A stretch of 6,265 bases of DNA. Source: Chromatiaceae bacterium. GTDB lineage: Bacteria; Pseudomonadota; Gammaproteobacteria; Chromatiales; Chromatiaceae. This document shows positions 1-6,265 of this stretch, piece by piece; the first letter of the stretch is position 1; every line of letters starts with the position of its first letter. Below the pieces are notes generated by a model, which saw nothing but the letters and a program-made list of their open reading frames with translations, was not told the origin of the DNA and did no database searches. The position numbers were made by a program, and so were the translations under genes. The stretch is from assembly GCA_016880695.1 (NCBI GenBank), contig JAEHCY010000321.1, forward strand, positions 1-6,265. Reading direction: 5' to 3'.

Positions 1-1457
1 CCGATCAGCGCGAGTACCTGCAGTCCATCGCCAGCTCGGCGCATCTCTTACGGGTGCTGATCGGGGACGTGCTCGATCTCTCCAAGATCGAGGCCCGCAA
101 GCTCCACCTCGAGCAGGTACCCTTCTCCCCGCGCAGCGCGTTGCTCGGGGTTTGTTACGCGTTACAGGGTCAGGCCCTCGACAAGGGGCTCGAGCTCGTC
201 TGCGAGATCGACCGGGCTGTACCCCTGGAGGTGAGAGGCGACGAGATGCGGGTGCGGCAGGTTCTGTTCAACCTGATCGGCAATGCGGTGAAGTTCACCG
301 AGCAGGGACAGATCCTCGTGCGCTGCCGGGTGGCACAGGCCGATGTGGCGCTACCCCGGACGCACCTGCTCCTTGAGGTGGAGGACTCCGGGATCGGCAT
401 CGCACCCGAGGCCTTGCCCAGGGTCTTCGACAGCTTCTGGCAGGCGGATGATTCCACCACCCGGCGCTATGGTGGCAGTGGATTGGGGACCACCATCGCG
501 CGGGACCTCGTGCGGCTGATGGGGGGCGCCATCGGCCTGGACAGCGAGGTGGGTCGCGGCAGCCGGTTCTGGGTGAAGCTGCCGCTGCTCGCCGAAGGGT
601 TCACCGCGGCGCTGGCGGGGGTCTCCCCGGTACTGGAGGGTCGCCGGGCCCTGGTGTTCGAGACCAATGCGGCCAGTCGAGGCGTGATCCTGCGGACCTG
701 CGGGGACCTCGGTATGCGCTGCCAGCCGATCGAGCACATCGGGGATCTCGGTCGCCTCGCCCAGGACGGCGATTCGCTGGATGTCATGATTCTCGCTGAC
801 TCACCCGCCGGAGAGGATCTTGCCGCCCTGCAGCGCTTGCTCGGTGGGGTGATAGGGAAGCCCGTACCCTTCCTGCTCCTCACCTATCCCGGTCGCGGCA
901 CGGCGCGGGGCCCCGATGCGCCCGCCTGCCTCAACAAGCCCTTCGCGCCCGAGGCAATGGCGGAGGCCCTCACCGGTGTCATCGGCGGCGAGCGGAAGTC
1001 TCGGACTGACACCCTGGGGGCGCCTGTTCCGGTGCACGTCCCGGAGCCGGGGCCGGCGCGGGGATTGGGCCGCATTCTGGTGGCCGAGGACAACCCCATC
1101 GCTGCCAAGGTGATCACCACCCTGCTGCAGCGCCAAGGCTACGACACCACCCTGGTGCTCGACGGCGAGGAGGCCCTGCGCAAGGCCGAGGAGGAGGTTT
1201 TCGATCTGGCCTTCGTGGATCTGCGAATGCCGAAGATCGACGGGTTGGATTTCGCTCGCCGACAGCGCCAGCGCGAGGCGGGGCTGGGGCATCTGCCGAT
1301 CATAGCCTTGACGGCGAATGCCGCCGAGGATATCCGCCAGCAGTGCGTGGCGGCGGGCATGGACGATTTCCTCGCCAAGCCCGTGGACCCAGGCGATCTT
1401 TCGCGGACCCTGGCTCGCTACTTACCCCCGGCGGAGGCCGCGTCGGCGAAACCTTAG
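1..1457 (+). CDS. Hybrid sensor histidine kinase/response regulator, 3' portion (N-terminus outside window)
   Basis: The protein phosphorylates itself on a His and passes the phosphate to Asp in a receiver domain; its stimulus is unknown because the sensor region lies upstream. The reading frame is open from base 3 (484 visible residues, ending at TAG), so the GTG at 54 is internal, not the start. Numbering visible residues from base 3: 1-35 are the end of the HisKA dimerisation region (QREYLQSI, then [13 protein letters not shown]). The catalytic His is not in view. Residues about 80-195 are HATPase_c, with N-box Asn94 ([11 protein letters not shown]), G1 box DSGIGI at 128 and G2 box GGSGLGT at 157-163. 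Residues about 215-328 are a degenerate receiver-like domain. Residues about 356-473 are an intact REC with acidic Glu362/Asp363, phospho-acceptor Asp406 (FVDLRMP), Thr437 and Lys459. No HPt domain follows. The GLGTTIA form of the G2 box recalls RpfC-like kinases, but BarA/GacS-type is also possible, so no gene name is given. Confidence 0.95.
   Translation, partial: DQREYLQSIASSAHLLRVLIGDVLDLSKIEARKLHLEQVPFSPRSALLGVCYALQGQALDKGLELVCEIDRAVPLEVRGDEMRVRQVLFNLIGNAVKFTEQGQILVRCRVAQADVALPRTHLLLEVEDSGIGIAPEALPRVFDSFWQADDSTTRRYGGSGLGTTIARDLVRLMGGAIGLDSEVGRGSRFWVKLPLLAEGFTAALAGVSPVLEGRRALVFETNAASRGVILRTCGDLGMRCQPIEHIGDLGRLAQDGDSLDVMILADSPAGEDLAALQRLLGGVIGKPVPFLLLTYPGRGTARGPDAPACLNKPFAPEAMAEALTGVIGGERKSRTDTLGAPVPVHVPEPGPARGLGRILVAEDNPIAAKVITTLLQRQGYDTTLVLDGEEALRKAEEEVFDLAFVDLRMPKIDGLDFARRQRQREAGLGHLPIIALTANAAEDIRQQCVAAGMDDFLAKPVDPGDLSRTLARYLPPAEAASAKP
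645..986 (+). other. Degenerate receiver-like domain within the hybrid kinase
   Basis: This segment lies between HATPase_c and the intact REC domain and has the size and strand pattern of a receiver. It starts with RRALVFETN, where a receiver normally has its acidic pair. It contains a hydrophobic strand (DVMILAD) at the position of the phospho-acceptor strand, then FLLLT and LNKPF, which retain the switch Thr and the conserved Lys. The acidic pair is replaced by Glu-Thr. Ala occupies the expected phospho-Asp position, with an Asp one residue later. It probably cannot be phosphorylated normally and may have a structural or regulatory role. The domain assignment comes from reading motifs by eye. 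Confidence 0.65.
1068..1421 (+). other. Intact receiver (REC) domain of the hybrid kinase
   Basis: The segment begins [15 protein letters not shown] and ends near [10 protein letters not shown]. All receiver hallmarks are present: the acidic Glu-Asp pair, phospho-acceptor Asp in [10 protein letters not shown] (codon at 1218-1220), Thr in IALTAN, and Lys in FLAKPVD. Only 11 residues, rich in Ala and Pro, follow before the stop, so no further domain is attached. In hybrid kinases such a receiver normally passes phosphate to an HPt protein, which here would have to be a separate protein. Confidence 0.92.
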
Positions 1458-2152
1458 GCGGCCTCCTCTGCGGGGGTGGGCGCCGGGCGCGTTGCCCGCG
1501 TGCTTGCGGCCGCCGCCAGGCGCTTGTCGATCAGGTTCTTGAGCGCGATCAACAGGCCCAGTCCGATGAACGCACCGGGCGGCAGAATGGCGAGGAGGGC
1601 GCCAGGGAAATCGGGGTCGAGCTTGAGGGTGAGAGACTGCGCCCACTCCCCGAGGAGAAGGTGGGCCTGATCGAACAGGGTGCCCTGGCCGAAAAATTCG
1701 CGCATCCCGCCCAGGGTGGTGAGCACCAGCGTCGATCCCAGCCCGATGCTCAGACCATCGACCAGCGCGCGGTCGGGTCGGTTTCGTGACGCAAAGGCCT
1801 CGGCGCGCCCGATGATGGTGCAGTTGACCACGATCAGGGCGATGAATAATCCGAGCACCTTATAGAGCTCGTAAAACCAGGCCTGCATGGCTAGCTCGAC
1901 GGCGGTGACGAACGAGGCGATCACCAGCACGAACACCGGCAGCCGCACCTCGGGTCGCACCAGGTTGCGGATCAGGGAGACCGTGACATTCGAGAGCACC
2001 AGCACGAGCGTGGTGGTGAGGCCCATCCCGAGTCCGTTGGTTGCGGAGGTGGTGGTGGCCAGCAGTGGGCACAGCCCCAGCAGGGCCACCAGGGCCTGGT
2101 TATTGCTCCACAGACCGTTGCGAACGATCTCGCCGTAGCCTTGGGTCGACAT
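1454..2152 (-). CDS. rnfE: Rnf complex membrane subunit RnfE (RsxE)
   Basis: Integral inner-membrane subunit of the Rnf NADH:ferredoxin oxidoreductase, paralogous to RnfA and to NqrD of Na+-NQR. The 232-residue length fits the family (about 230 in E. coli). The start is the ATG at 2152, giving [18 protein letters not shown], which aligns with the E. coli N-terminus; a reading extended to 2323 would add 57 residues unlike the family. Conserved blocks include [20 protein letters not shown] (19-40), [14 protein letters not shown] (108-121), [10 protein letters not shown] (151-160) and [11 protein letters not shown] (190-200). Cys28 and Cys111 match the pair that, with the equivalent pair in RnfA, holds an iron-sulfur cluster inside the membrane in Nqr/Rnf structures. 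About six hydrophobic segments are evident. The start ATG shares its A with the rnfG TGA stop (TGATG), so translation is probably coupled. It is the last gene of the operon, and its stop overlaps the end of the convergent kinase gene. Confidence 0.97.
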   Translation of the reverse strand: MSTQGYGEIVRNGLWSNNQALVALLGLCPLLATTTSATNGLGMGLTTTLVLVLSNVTVSLIRNLVRPEVRLPVFVLVIASFVTAVELAMQAWFYELYKVLGLFIALIVVNCTIIGRAEAFASRNRPDRALVDGLSIGLGSTLVLTTLGGMREFFGQGTLFDQAHLLLGEWAQSLTLKLDPDFPGALLAILPPGAFIGLGLLIALKNLIDKRLAAAASTRATRPAPTPAEEAA

Positions 2153-2799
2153 CAGGAGCCCCCCGCCTTTGCGGACACCGCTTCCGCTGCCGTCTGGTAG
2201 AGCCCATCCCCCTGTTGCTGGACGAACAGGAGTGTGTTTTTGACCGCTTGGACGATCGCTCGCGGCGTGATGGTGGCGCCCGTGAACTGGTCGAACACCC
2301 CGCCGTCGCGCTTCACCCGCCACAGCTCGATCGGTGGGTCTCCCAGTGACCTGCCGGTAAAGCTCTGTACCCAGTTGGATTTCTGCTCCTCAATGCGGTC
2401 GCCGAGCCCCGGGGTTTCATGGTGGCTGACCACCCGCACCCCCCCCAGGGAGCCGTCGGCCAGTACTGAGACCAGGAGCTTGATGGGCCCCGCATAACCG
2501 TTGGGAACCAGAGGGTCGAGGACCAGCGCTGCCGGTTGACCGTCGCGGCGCCCGCGGTACACCCGGGTGTGAGTGGCACCCAGGAGCTCGTAGTTGTGGA
2601 CCTCAATGTGGTCGGCCGCGATGTCGTTATCCGTGCCCCCCTCGGGAACGATGGCCTCGAGCGTGCGCAGCAGGGCCTGGTGCTCGTTGGCGGCGATGCG
2701 CTCTGCGGTGAGGTCGTGGGTGATGGCCACCACGCCAACGCCGCACACCGCGAACCCCGCCAGCACCAGTGCCGCGACCAGGATCGGTCTGTTAGTCAT
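2152..2799 (-). CDS. rnfG: Rnf complex FMN-carrying subunit RnfG (RsxG)
   Basis: Rnf subunit with one N-terminal membrane helix and a periplasmic FMN domain, related to NqrC. The 215 residues fit the family (206 in E. coli). Residues about 6-27 ([20 protein letters not shown]) form the anchor. The FMN-binding domain carries [12 protein letters not shown] (125-136) and the flavinylation motif DQFTGAT (170-176), which fits the ApbE target pattern Dxx(S/T)GAT; Thr176 should carry FMN through a phosphoester bond. The motif match is seen; the modification is inferred from the family. The start chosen is the ATG at 2799 because a GGAGG lies 7 nt upstream and the N-terminus fits. The longer frame to 2862 would add 21 residues inside rnfD coding sequence. 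The gene overlaps the end of rnfD by 8 bp. Confidence 0.97.
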   Translation of the reverse strand: MTNRPILVAALVLAGFAVCGVGVVAITHDLTAERIAANEHQALLRTLEAIVPEGGTDNDIAADHIEVHNYELLGATHTRVYRGRRDGQPAALVLDPLVPNGYAGPIKLLVSVLADGSLGGVRVVSHHETPGLGDRIEEQKSNWVQSFTGRSLGDPPIELWRVKRDGGVFDQFTGATITPRAIVQAVKNTLLFVQQQGDGLYQTAAEAVSAKAGGS

Positions 2800-3835
2800 C
2801 CGATCGCCTCCGGTGACCGAAAACCCTCGACTGGGTGTACTGGTCGATAGTAGGTGCGACAATGTTCATCAACAAGACCGCAAAGGCGACGGCATCGGGA
2901 TAACCTCCCCAGGTGCGGATCACCAATACGAGCACCCCAATCGAAGCGCCGAAGATGAGCTGTCCCTTGCGGGTGGTCGTGGCGGTGACGGGGTCGGTGG
3001 CGATGAAAAAGGCACCCAAGATGGTCCCCCCGCTGAACAGATGGAAGGCGGGAAACGGGTGGGTTTGGGGATCCACCAACCAGAACAGACCTGCTACGAC
3101 CAGCAGAGCCCCGATCATGGAGACGGGAATGTGCCAGGAGATCACCCGCCGCCATAGGAGATACAGTCCGCCAAGCAGGAACCAGTTTCCAACCCACTCC
3201 CAGCCGCGGCCGCCGAAATCCCCCCACAGAGGGCTTTGGCGGATCTCGCTGATCATCTGCTGCAGGTTGAGCTGGGTGCGCAGGGAATCGAGCGGCGTGG
3301 CCCGGGTGATCGCGTCCCATTCCAGGCCCGCGGGGGGGTGATGCAGGAAAATGACTTGCAGCATATCGCCCAGCCCCAGGGGGTGCTCGGCCAGCATGTA
3401 GGGGGGCAGCCAGGCGGTCATCGCCGTTGGATAGGAGATCAGCAGAAACACATAGGCCGCCATCGCCGGGTTGAAGGGGTTGTAGCCCAGGCCGCCGTAG
3501 AGCTGTTTGACCACGACGATGGCGAAGGCCATGCCCAGCAGGGTGAGCCACCAGGGTAGGGTGGGCGGGACGGCGATGGCAAACAGCAAAGCGGTGACCA
3601 CCGCGCTGAGGTCCGAGAGGGTCGGGAGCACCGGCCGCCCGCGTAACTGGAGCACCAGCGCCTCGCAGAGGATCGCGCCGAGGGTGGCCAGCACCAGGTT
3701 AATCAGCAGTCCCCAGCCGAAATACCAGACCATGGCGATCACGCCCGGCACCAGGGCCAGGATTACCTCGCCCATGGCGCGCTGCACGCTGTGGGGCCGG
3801 GGGTCGTGGGGGGATGAGGGGGTGGGGAAGCGCAT
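2792..3835 (-). CDS. rnfD: Rnf complex membrane subunit RnfD (RsxD)
   Basis: Large polytopic inner-membrane subunit related to NqrB, believed to form part of the ion-translocation path and to carry covalent FMN. It has 347 residues (352 in E. coli). The N-terminus MRFPTPSSPH aligns with the family start, so the ATG at 3835 is used. Recognisable blocks are VPGVIAMVWYFGWG (29-42), VVKQLYGGLGYNPFNPAM (108-125), WLPPYMLAE (142-150), FSGGTILGAFFIATDPVTA (267-285) and GGYPDAVAFAVLLMNIVAP (310-328). The sequence DAITRATPLDSLRTQ (174-188) matches the RnfD flavinylation site, with Thr180 the predicted FMN acceptor (DGISQATPLD in E. coli). Many hydrophobic segments are visible. The gene begins 9 bp after the rnfC stop, with no clear Shine-Dalgarno sequence in that gap. 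Confidence 0.97.
   Translation of the reverse strand: MRFPTPSSPHDPRPHSVQRAMGEVILALVPGVIAMVWYFGWGLLINLVLATLGAILCEALVLQLRGRPVLPTLSDLSAVVTALLFAIAVPPTLPWWLTLLGMAFAIVVVKQLYGGLGYNPFNPAMAAYVFLLISYPTAMTAWLPPYMLAEHPLGLGDMLQVIFLHHPPAGLEWDAITRATPLDSLRTQLNLQQMISEIRQSPLWGDFGGRGWEWVGNWFLLGGLYLLWRRVISWHIPVSMIGALLVVAGLFWLVDPQTHPFPAFHLFSGGTILGAFFIATDPVTATTTRKGQLIFGASIGVLVLVIRTWGGYPDAVAFAVLLMNIVAPTIDQYTQSRVFGHRRRSDD
2807..2811 (-). promoter_or_regulatory. Ribosome binding site of rnfG
   Basis: The minus strand reads GGAGG, then 7 nt (CGATCGG), then ATG at 2799. It is the clearest Shine-Dalgarno sequence in the operon and decides the rnfG start. It lies inside the last codons of rnfD. Confidence 0.8.
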
Positions 3836-3844
3836 GGGTAAGGC

Positions 3845-5491
3845 TCAGGCCGAGGGCTGGTGGGGTGCCGGTGGCTCAACGGCGCCATCCACGCCCGCCG
3901 CATCGCGACTGGCCTGATCGGCCAGCGCCGCTTTCTTCGCGGCGGCACGCTGGAGGGCCGCCTCGATGGCCGCCTTCCTCGGGTCCGCGCCCCCTGACGC
4001 GGGCTTGTGGTCGAGCTCGTCGGTTGTCGTGCGCAGCTTGGCCTTGCGCTCTTCCTCCTGACGCGCGCGCCGTGCCTCGCGCGCCTCGTGACGCCTGCGG
4101 GCCAGATCGGCTTTGCGCTTGTCCCGTTCCAGGGCCCAGCTCTCGGTCTTGGCAAAGCGATAGTACTGCACCAGCGGGATATGGGAGGGGCAAACGTGGG
4201 CGCAGCAGCCGCACTCGATGCAATCGAACAGATGATAATCCCCAACCCGATCGAGGTCCCGTGCCCGGCTATACCAGTAGAGCTGCTGCGGCAGCAACCG
4301 GGCGGGGCAAACCTCGGCGCACTTGCCGCAGCGGATGCAGGGCAGCGCCGGTCCTGGGTCGGGGGACTCCGCCGCGGTCAGGACCAGGAGGCAATTGGCG
4401 GCCTTGGTGATGGGCACCGCATCGGTGTGTAGCCCGAAGCCCATCATGGGCCCGCCCAGGATTAGCTTGGAGACGTCAGGCCGATAGCCACCGCACAGGG
4501 CGATCAGCTCGGCCGCCGGGGTGCCGATGAGCACCTCGAGGTTCTGCGGCTCGGCGATGCCACCGCCGGTGACGGTGACGAAGCGGGAGATCAGAGGTTT
4601 GCCCTCCAGCACCGCGGCGGTCACCGCGGCGGCGGTGCCCACGTTGTGGCAGACCACACCGATCTGCGCGGGGAGCCCGCCGCTCGGCACCTCTTTTCCG
4701 GTCAGGATGCGGATGAGCTGCTTCTCGCCCCCGCTCGGGTAGAGGGTCGGGATGGCGACCACGCGGGTCCAGTCCCGCATGTCGCTCTCCGCCAGGGCGA
4801 GGCGCAGGGACTCGATGGCCTCCGGCTTGTTGTCCTCGATCCCGATCAGGCAGCGTTTGGCGCCGAGGATGTGCCCGATGATCCGGGCGCCCAGGAGGAT
4901 TTCCCCGGCACGCTGGCGCATGAGCAGATCGTCGCAGGTGATATAGGGCTCGCACTCCGCGCCGTTGAGGATCAGGGTATCGATGGGGTAGCCGCGGCCC
5001 GGGTTGAGCTTCACGCTGGAGGGGAAGGCGGCGCCGCCGAGACCCACCACGCCCGCCCAGCGGATGCGCTCTCGCAACCGAAGCGGGTCGGCAGAGGCAT
5101 AGTCTTCGATCGGCTCGGGCAGATCCGCCCAGGTATCCTCGCCATCGGTTTCGATGAGGATGCAGGGCGCGCTCAGTCCGGAGGGATGGGGCACCGGGAA
5201 CGGGGCAATGGCGGCGACGACCCCGGAGCTTGGCGCATGCACCGGGGCGCTGACATAGCCCTGGGCCTGGGCGAGCATCTGCCCCTTGAGCACCCGCTCG
5301 CCCACCCGGACCAGCGGTTTCGCCAGGTTACCGATGTGCTGCTGCAGGGGGACGATCAGGCGCTCGGGCAGCGGTGCCGTGCGCAGCGGTCGCGCGGCCG
5401 ACAAGGACTTGCGCTCGGGCAGGTGCAGTCCGCCGGGGAAATGCCAAAGGCGTGGGCGCGTGCCCGCGGGCTCGGGGTGTGTTTGGGTCAT
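3845..5491 (-). CDS. rnfC: Rnf complex NADH-side Fe-S/flavin subunit RnfC (RsxC)
   Basis: Peripheral cytoplasmic subunit that binds NADH and non-covalent FMN and passes electrons through iron-sulfur clusters. It has 548 residues. The N-terminal block LWHFPGGLHLPERK (15-28) supports the ATG at 5491. Next come the Gly-rich nucleotide/FMN region GVVGLGGAAFP (147-157), NGAECEPYITCDD (176-188), GIEDNKPEAI (217-226) and YPSGGEKQL (251-259), then an SLBB-like segment. Two ferredoxin-type clusters follow: C385, C388, C391, C395 and C424, C427, C430, C434, each followed by Pro. An extra Cys429 sits in the second motif. The tail from about 447 is highly charged (Arg, Lys, Glu, Ala), likely helical or coiled coil, and contains one copy of the DPRKAA(I/V)EAA unit that E. 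coli RsxC has in several copies. This explains the protein being shorter than E. coli's (about 740 residues). The gene starts 15 bp after the rnfB stop. Confidence 0.98.
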   Translation of the reverse strand: MTQTHPEPAGTRPRLWHFPGGLHLPERKSLSAARPLRTAPLPERLIVPLQQHIGNLAKPLVRVGERVLKGQMLAQAQGYVSAPVHAPSSGVVAAIAPFPVPHPSGLSAPCILIETDGEDTWADLPEPIEDYASADPLRLRERIRWAGVVGLGGAAFPSSVKLNPGRGYPIDTLILNGAECEPYITCDDLLMRQRAGEILLGARIIGHILGAKRCLIGIEDNKPEAIESLRLALAESDMRDWTRVVAIPTLYPSGGEKQLIRILTGKEVPSGGLPAQIGVVCHNVGTAAAVTAAVLEGKPLISRFVTVTGGGIAEPQNLEVLIGTPAAELIALCGGYRPDVSKLILGGPMMGFGLHTDAVPITKAANCLLVLTAAESPDPGPALPCIRCGKCAEVCPARLLPQQLYWYSRARDLDRVGDYHLFDCIECGCCAHVCPSHIPLVQYYRFAKTESWALERDKRKADLARRRHEAREARRARQEEERKAKLRTTTDELDHKPASGGADPRKAAIEAALQRAAAKKAALADQASRDAAGVDGAVEPPAPHQPSA

Positions 5492-5506
5492 TCGGCGGGC
5501 CCGGCC

Positions 5507-6073
5507 TCAGGCGGTGGCCACAGCGGGTTGGGCGATATCCCGCGGCGTGCCATCGGGATAGGGCCAGCGCCAGTGCTCGAGGCCTTCGCTGACCGGGTCC
5601 ATATGAATGCATTCGACCGGGCAGGGCTTAACGCAGAGCCCGCATCCGGTGCACTCGGCGGTGATGACCGTGTGCATGCTCTTGGCGGCACCGACAATGG
5701 CGTCTACCGGACAGGCCTGGAGGCAGAGGGTGCAGCCGATGCACTCCTGCTCGTCGATCCGCGCCACCTCCTTGGGCTTTTCTGCGCCCTCGGCGAGGGG
5801 CATCGGGTCGCGACCCAGCAGATCGGCGAGCGCGCTGACCACCGGCTCCCCTCCGGGGGCGCAACGGTTGATCTCCGCTTCACCCTTGGCCACCGCCTCG
5901 GCGTAGGGTCGGCAGCCGGGATAACCGCATTGGCCGCACTGAGTCTGGGGTAGGATCTGGTCGATCCGTTCAGCGATGGGGTTGCCCTCAACGCGAAAGC
6001 GCAGGGCTGCATACCCCAGCGCCAGGCCGAGGAGTGCGGCCAGCAGGGCCATGGTGCCGATTGCAACCCACAT
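5507..6073 (-). CDS. rnfB: Rnf complex ferredoxin-like subunit RnfB (RsxB)
   Basis: Electron-transfer subunit with an N-terminal membrane anchor and a cytoplasmic Fe-S region, thought to exchange electrons with ferredoxin (or to act towards SoxR in enterobacteria). The 188 residues match the gammaproteobacterial length (192 in E. coli). Residues about 3-24 are the hydrophobic helix. A 4Fe-4S domain has C46, C49, C54 and C71 ([16 protein letters not shown], then NRCAPGG). Two ferredoxin clusters follow: C111, C114, C117, C121 ([12 protein letters not shown]) and C141, C144, C147, C151 ([12 protein letters not shown]). All twelve expected ligands are present, with an extra Cys155. The start at 6073 is preceded by GAGGG 10 nt away and gives the conserved N-terminus. 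The presence of this Fe-S subunit marks the cluster as Rnf rather than Na+-NQR. Confidence 0.98.
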   Translation of the reverse strand: MWVAIGTMALLAALLGLALGYAALRFRVEGNPIAERIDQILPQTQCGQCGYPGCRPYAEAVAKGEAEINRCAPGGEPVVSALADLLGRDPMPLAEGAEKPKEVARIDEQECIGCTLCLQACPVDAIVGAAKSMHTVITAECTGCGLCVKPCPVECIHMDPVSEGLEHWRWPYPDGTPRDIAQPAVATA

Positions 6074-6083
6074 CGGTGCGCAT

Positions 6084-6088
6084 CCCTC
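6084..6088 (-). promoter_or_regulatory. Likely ribosome binding site of rnfB
   Basis: The minus strand reads TGAGGG, ten nt before the ATG at 6073. The GAGGG overlaps the rnfA stop codon, so ribosomes finishing rnfA end on the rnfB binding site, consistent with coupled translation. The spacing is slightly long. Confidence 0.5.
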
Positions 6089-6265
6089 AAGCCGATACTA
6101 GACCGGCGAAGCCCATGAAGGCGAGCGACATGAGACCAGCGGTGATCAGCGCGATGGCATTGCCCCGAAACGGCTCCGGGACGTCGGCCACCGCCACCCG
6201 CTCGCGCACCGCGGCGAACAGTGTCAGGACCAGGGAAAAGCCCACGGCGGCCCCGAAGCCATACA
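6087..6265 (-). CDS. rnfA: Rnf complex membrane subunit RnfA (RsxA), C-terminal 58 residues
   Basis: Translating the minus strand inward from the right edge gives [20 protein letters not shown], then [32 protein letters not shown] and AGLVSA, followed by TGA. This is nearly identical to the C-terminus of E. coli RsxA, including the [32 protein letters not shown] block. The product is an integral membrane subunit, the paralogue and partner of RnfE. The start and the first two thirds of the gene lie beyond the window. The stop codon lies 13 bp before the rnfB start, and its GA falls inside the likely rnfB ribosome binding site. Confidence 0.97.
   Translation of the reverse strand, partial: YGFGAAVGFSLVLTLFAAVRERVAVADVPEPFRGNAIALITAGLMSLAFMGFAGLVSA

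Larger units (their letters stand above)
1454..6265 (-). other. rnfABCDGE operon (3' part, rnfA truncated)
   Basis: Six genes run in the same direction in the order A, B, C, D, G, E. The gaps are 13 bp (A-B), 15 bp (B-C) and 9 bp (C-D); D-G overlap by 8 bp and G-E by 1 bp. There is no room for internal terminators, so a single transcript is very likely. The promoter must lie upstream of rnfA, beyond the window. No ApbE flavin transferase, RnfH or Nth gene is present in the visible part. Confidence 0.93.

Noticed and set aside
54..56. GTG at 54 as a start codon of the histidine kinase
   Set aside because: The frame is open to the window edge, and the upstream residues ([16 protein letters not shown]) are the normal continuation of the HisKA helices.
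801..1292. A 163-codon antisense frame inside the hybrid kinase gene
   Set aside because: It is opposite the conserved receiver coding sequence and shows no recognisable motif.
1458..1530. GC-rich inverted-repeat-like bases near the end of rnfE as a terminator
   Set aside because: They are GC-rich coding sequence for the Ala/Pro/Arg tail of RnfE; I could not find a clean hairpin followed by a T-run on either strand.
2153..2323. A possible N-terminal extension of RnfE to an upstream start
   Set aside because: The added residues are an out-of-frame reading of rnfG coding sequence, and the family N-terminus fits the ATG at 2152.
2800..2862. A possible N-terminal extension of RnfG to 2862
   Set aside because: It lies inside rnfD coding sequence, and the ATG at 2799 has a GGAGG at ideal spacing followed directly by the membrane anchor.
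2796..3551. A 251-codon open frame on the minus strand in another frame within rnfD
   Set aside because: Its composition is typical of an out-of-frame reading (Arg, Pro, Gly, His), and rnfD in the other frame matches its family along the whole length.
4610..4632. An 11-bp direct repeat (CACCGCGGCGG twice, 12-bp period)
   Set aside because: It encodes an Ala/Val/Thr-rich helix (TAAAVTAAV) within a conserved part of RnfC and is explained by protein sequence and GC-rich codon choice.
4646..5953. A 435-codon open frame on the plus strand, antisense to rnfC and rnfB
   Set aside because: Long antisense frames are expected in GC-rich coding DNA. It is rich in Gly, Ala, Arg and His with no recognisable domain, and it lies opposite two strongly conserved genes.

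Overview
The window is a compact, gene-dense, GC-rich stretch (roughly two thirds G+C by eye) of a proteobacterial chromosome. The protein sequences resemble gammaproteobacterial homologues most. RnfA, RnfB, RnfD and RnfE match the E. coli Rsx/Rnf proteins almost residue for residue in their conserved blocks. The high GC and an rnfABCDGE order without an attached nth gene would fit a Chromatiales-type or similar GC-rich gammaproteobacterium; that placement is inference.

Left part (1-1457, plus strand): the 3' portion of a hybrid sensor histidine kinase/response regulator. Its N-terminal sensor region and the phospho-accepting His lie upstream of the window. What is visible is the end of the HisKA dimerisation helices, a complete HATPase_c domain, a degenerate receiver-like domain, and an intact C-terminal receiver (REC) domain. 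There is no C-terminal HPt domain.

Right part (1454-6265, minus strand): an rnf operon, read right to left as rnfA (3' end only), rnfB, rnfC, rnfD, rnfG, rnfE. Adjacent genes are 9 to 15 bp apart or overlap by 1 to 8 bp, so they are very probably one transcript whose promoter lies beyond the right edge. Together they encode the membrane-bound Rnf complex, which couples electron transfer between NADH and ferredoxin to ion movement across the inner membrane. In E. coli the same complex (Rsx) keeps SoxR reduced. RnfC is the NADH/FMN entry module with two [4Fe-4S] sites, RnfB is an Fe-S protein with a membrane anchor, RnfD and RnfG carry predicted covalent FMN, and RnfA and RnfE are paired membrane subunits.

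The kinase gene and rnfE converge and overlap by 4 bp at their stop codons, leaving no intergenic space for a conventional terminator. There is no gene-free stretch longer than 15 bp. I saw no RNA gene, mobile element, CRISPR array or phage feature. The content is well-known biology; I found no undescribed system. The points worth a second look are the kinase architecture, the overlapping convergent ends, and the reduced repeat tail of RnfC.
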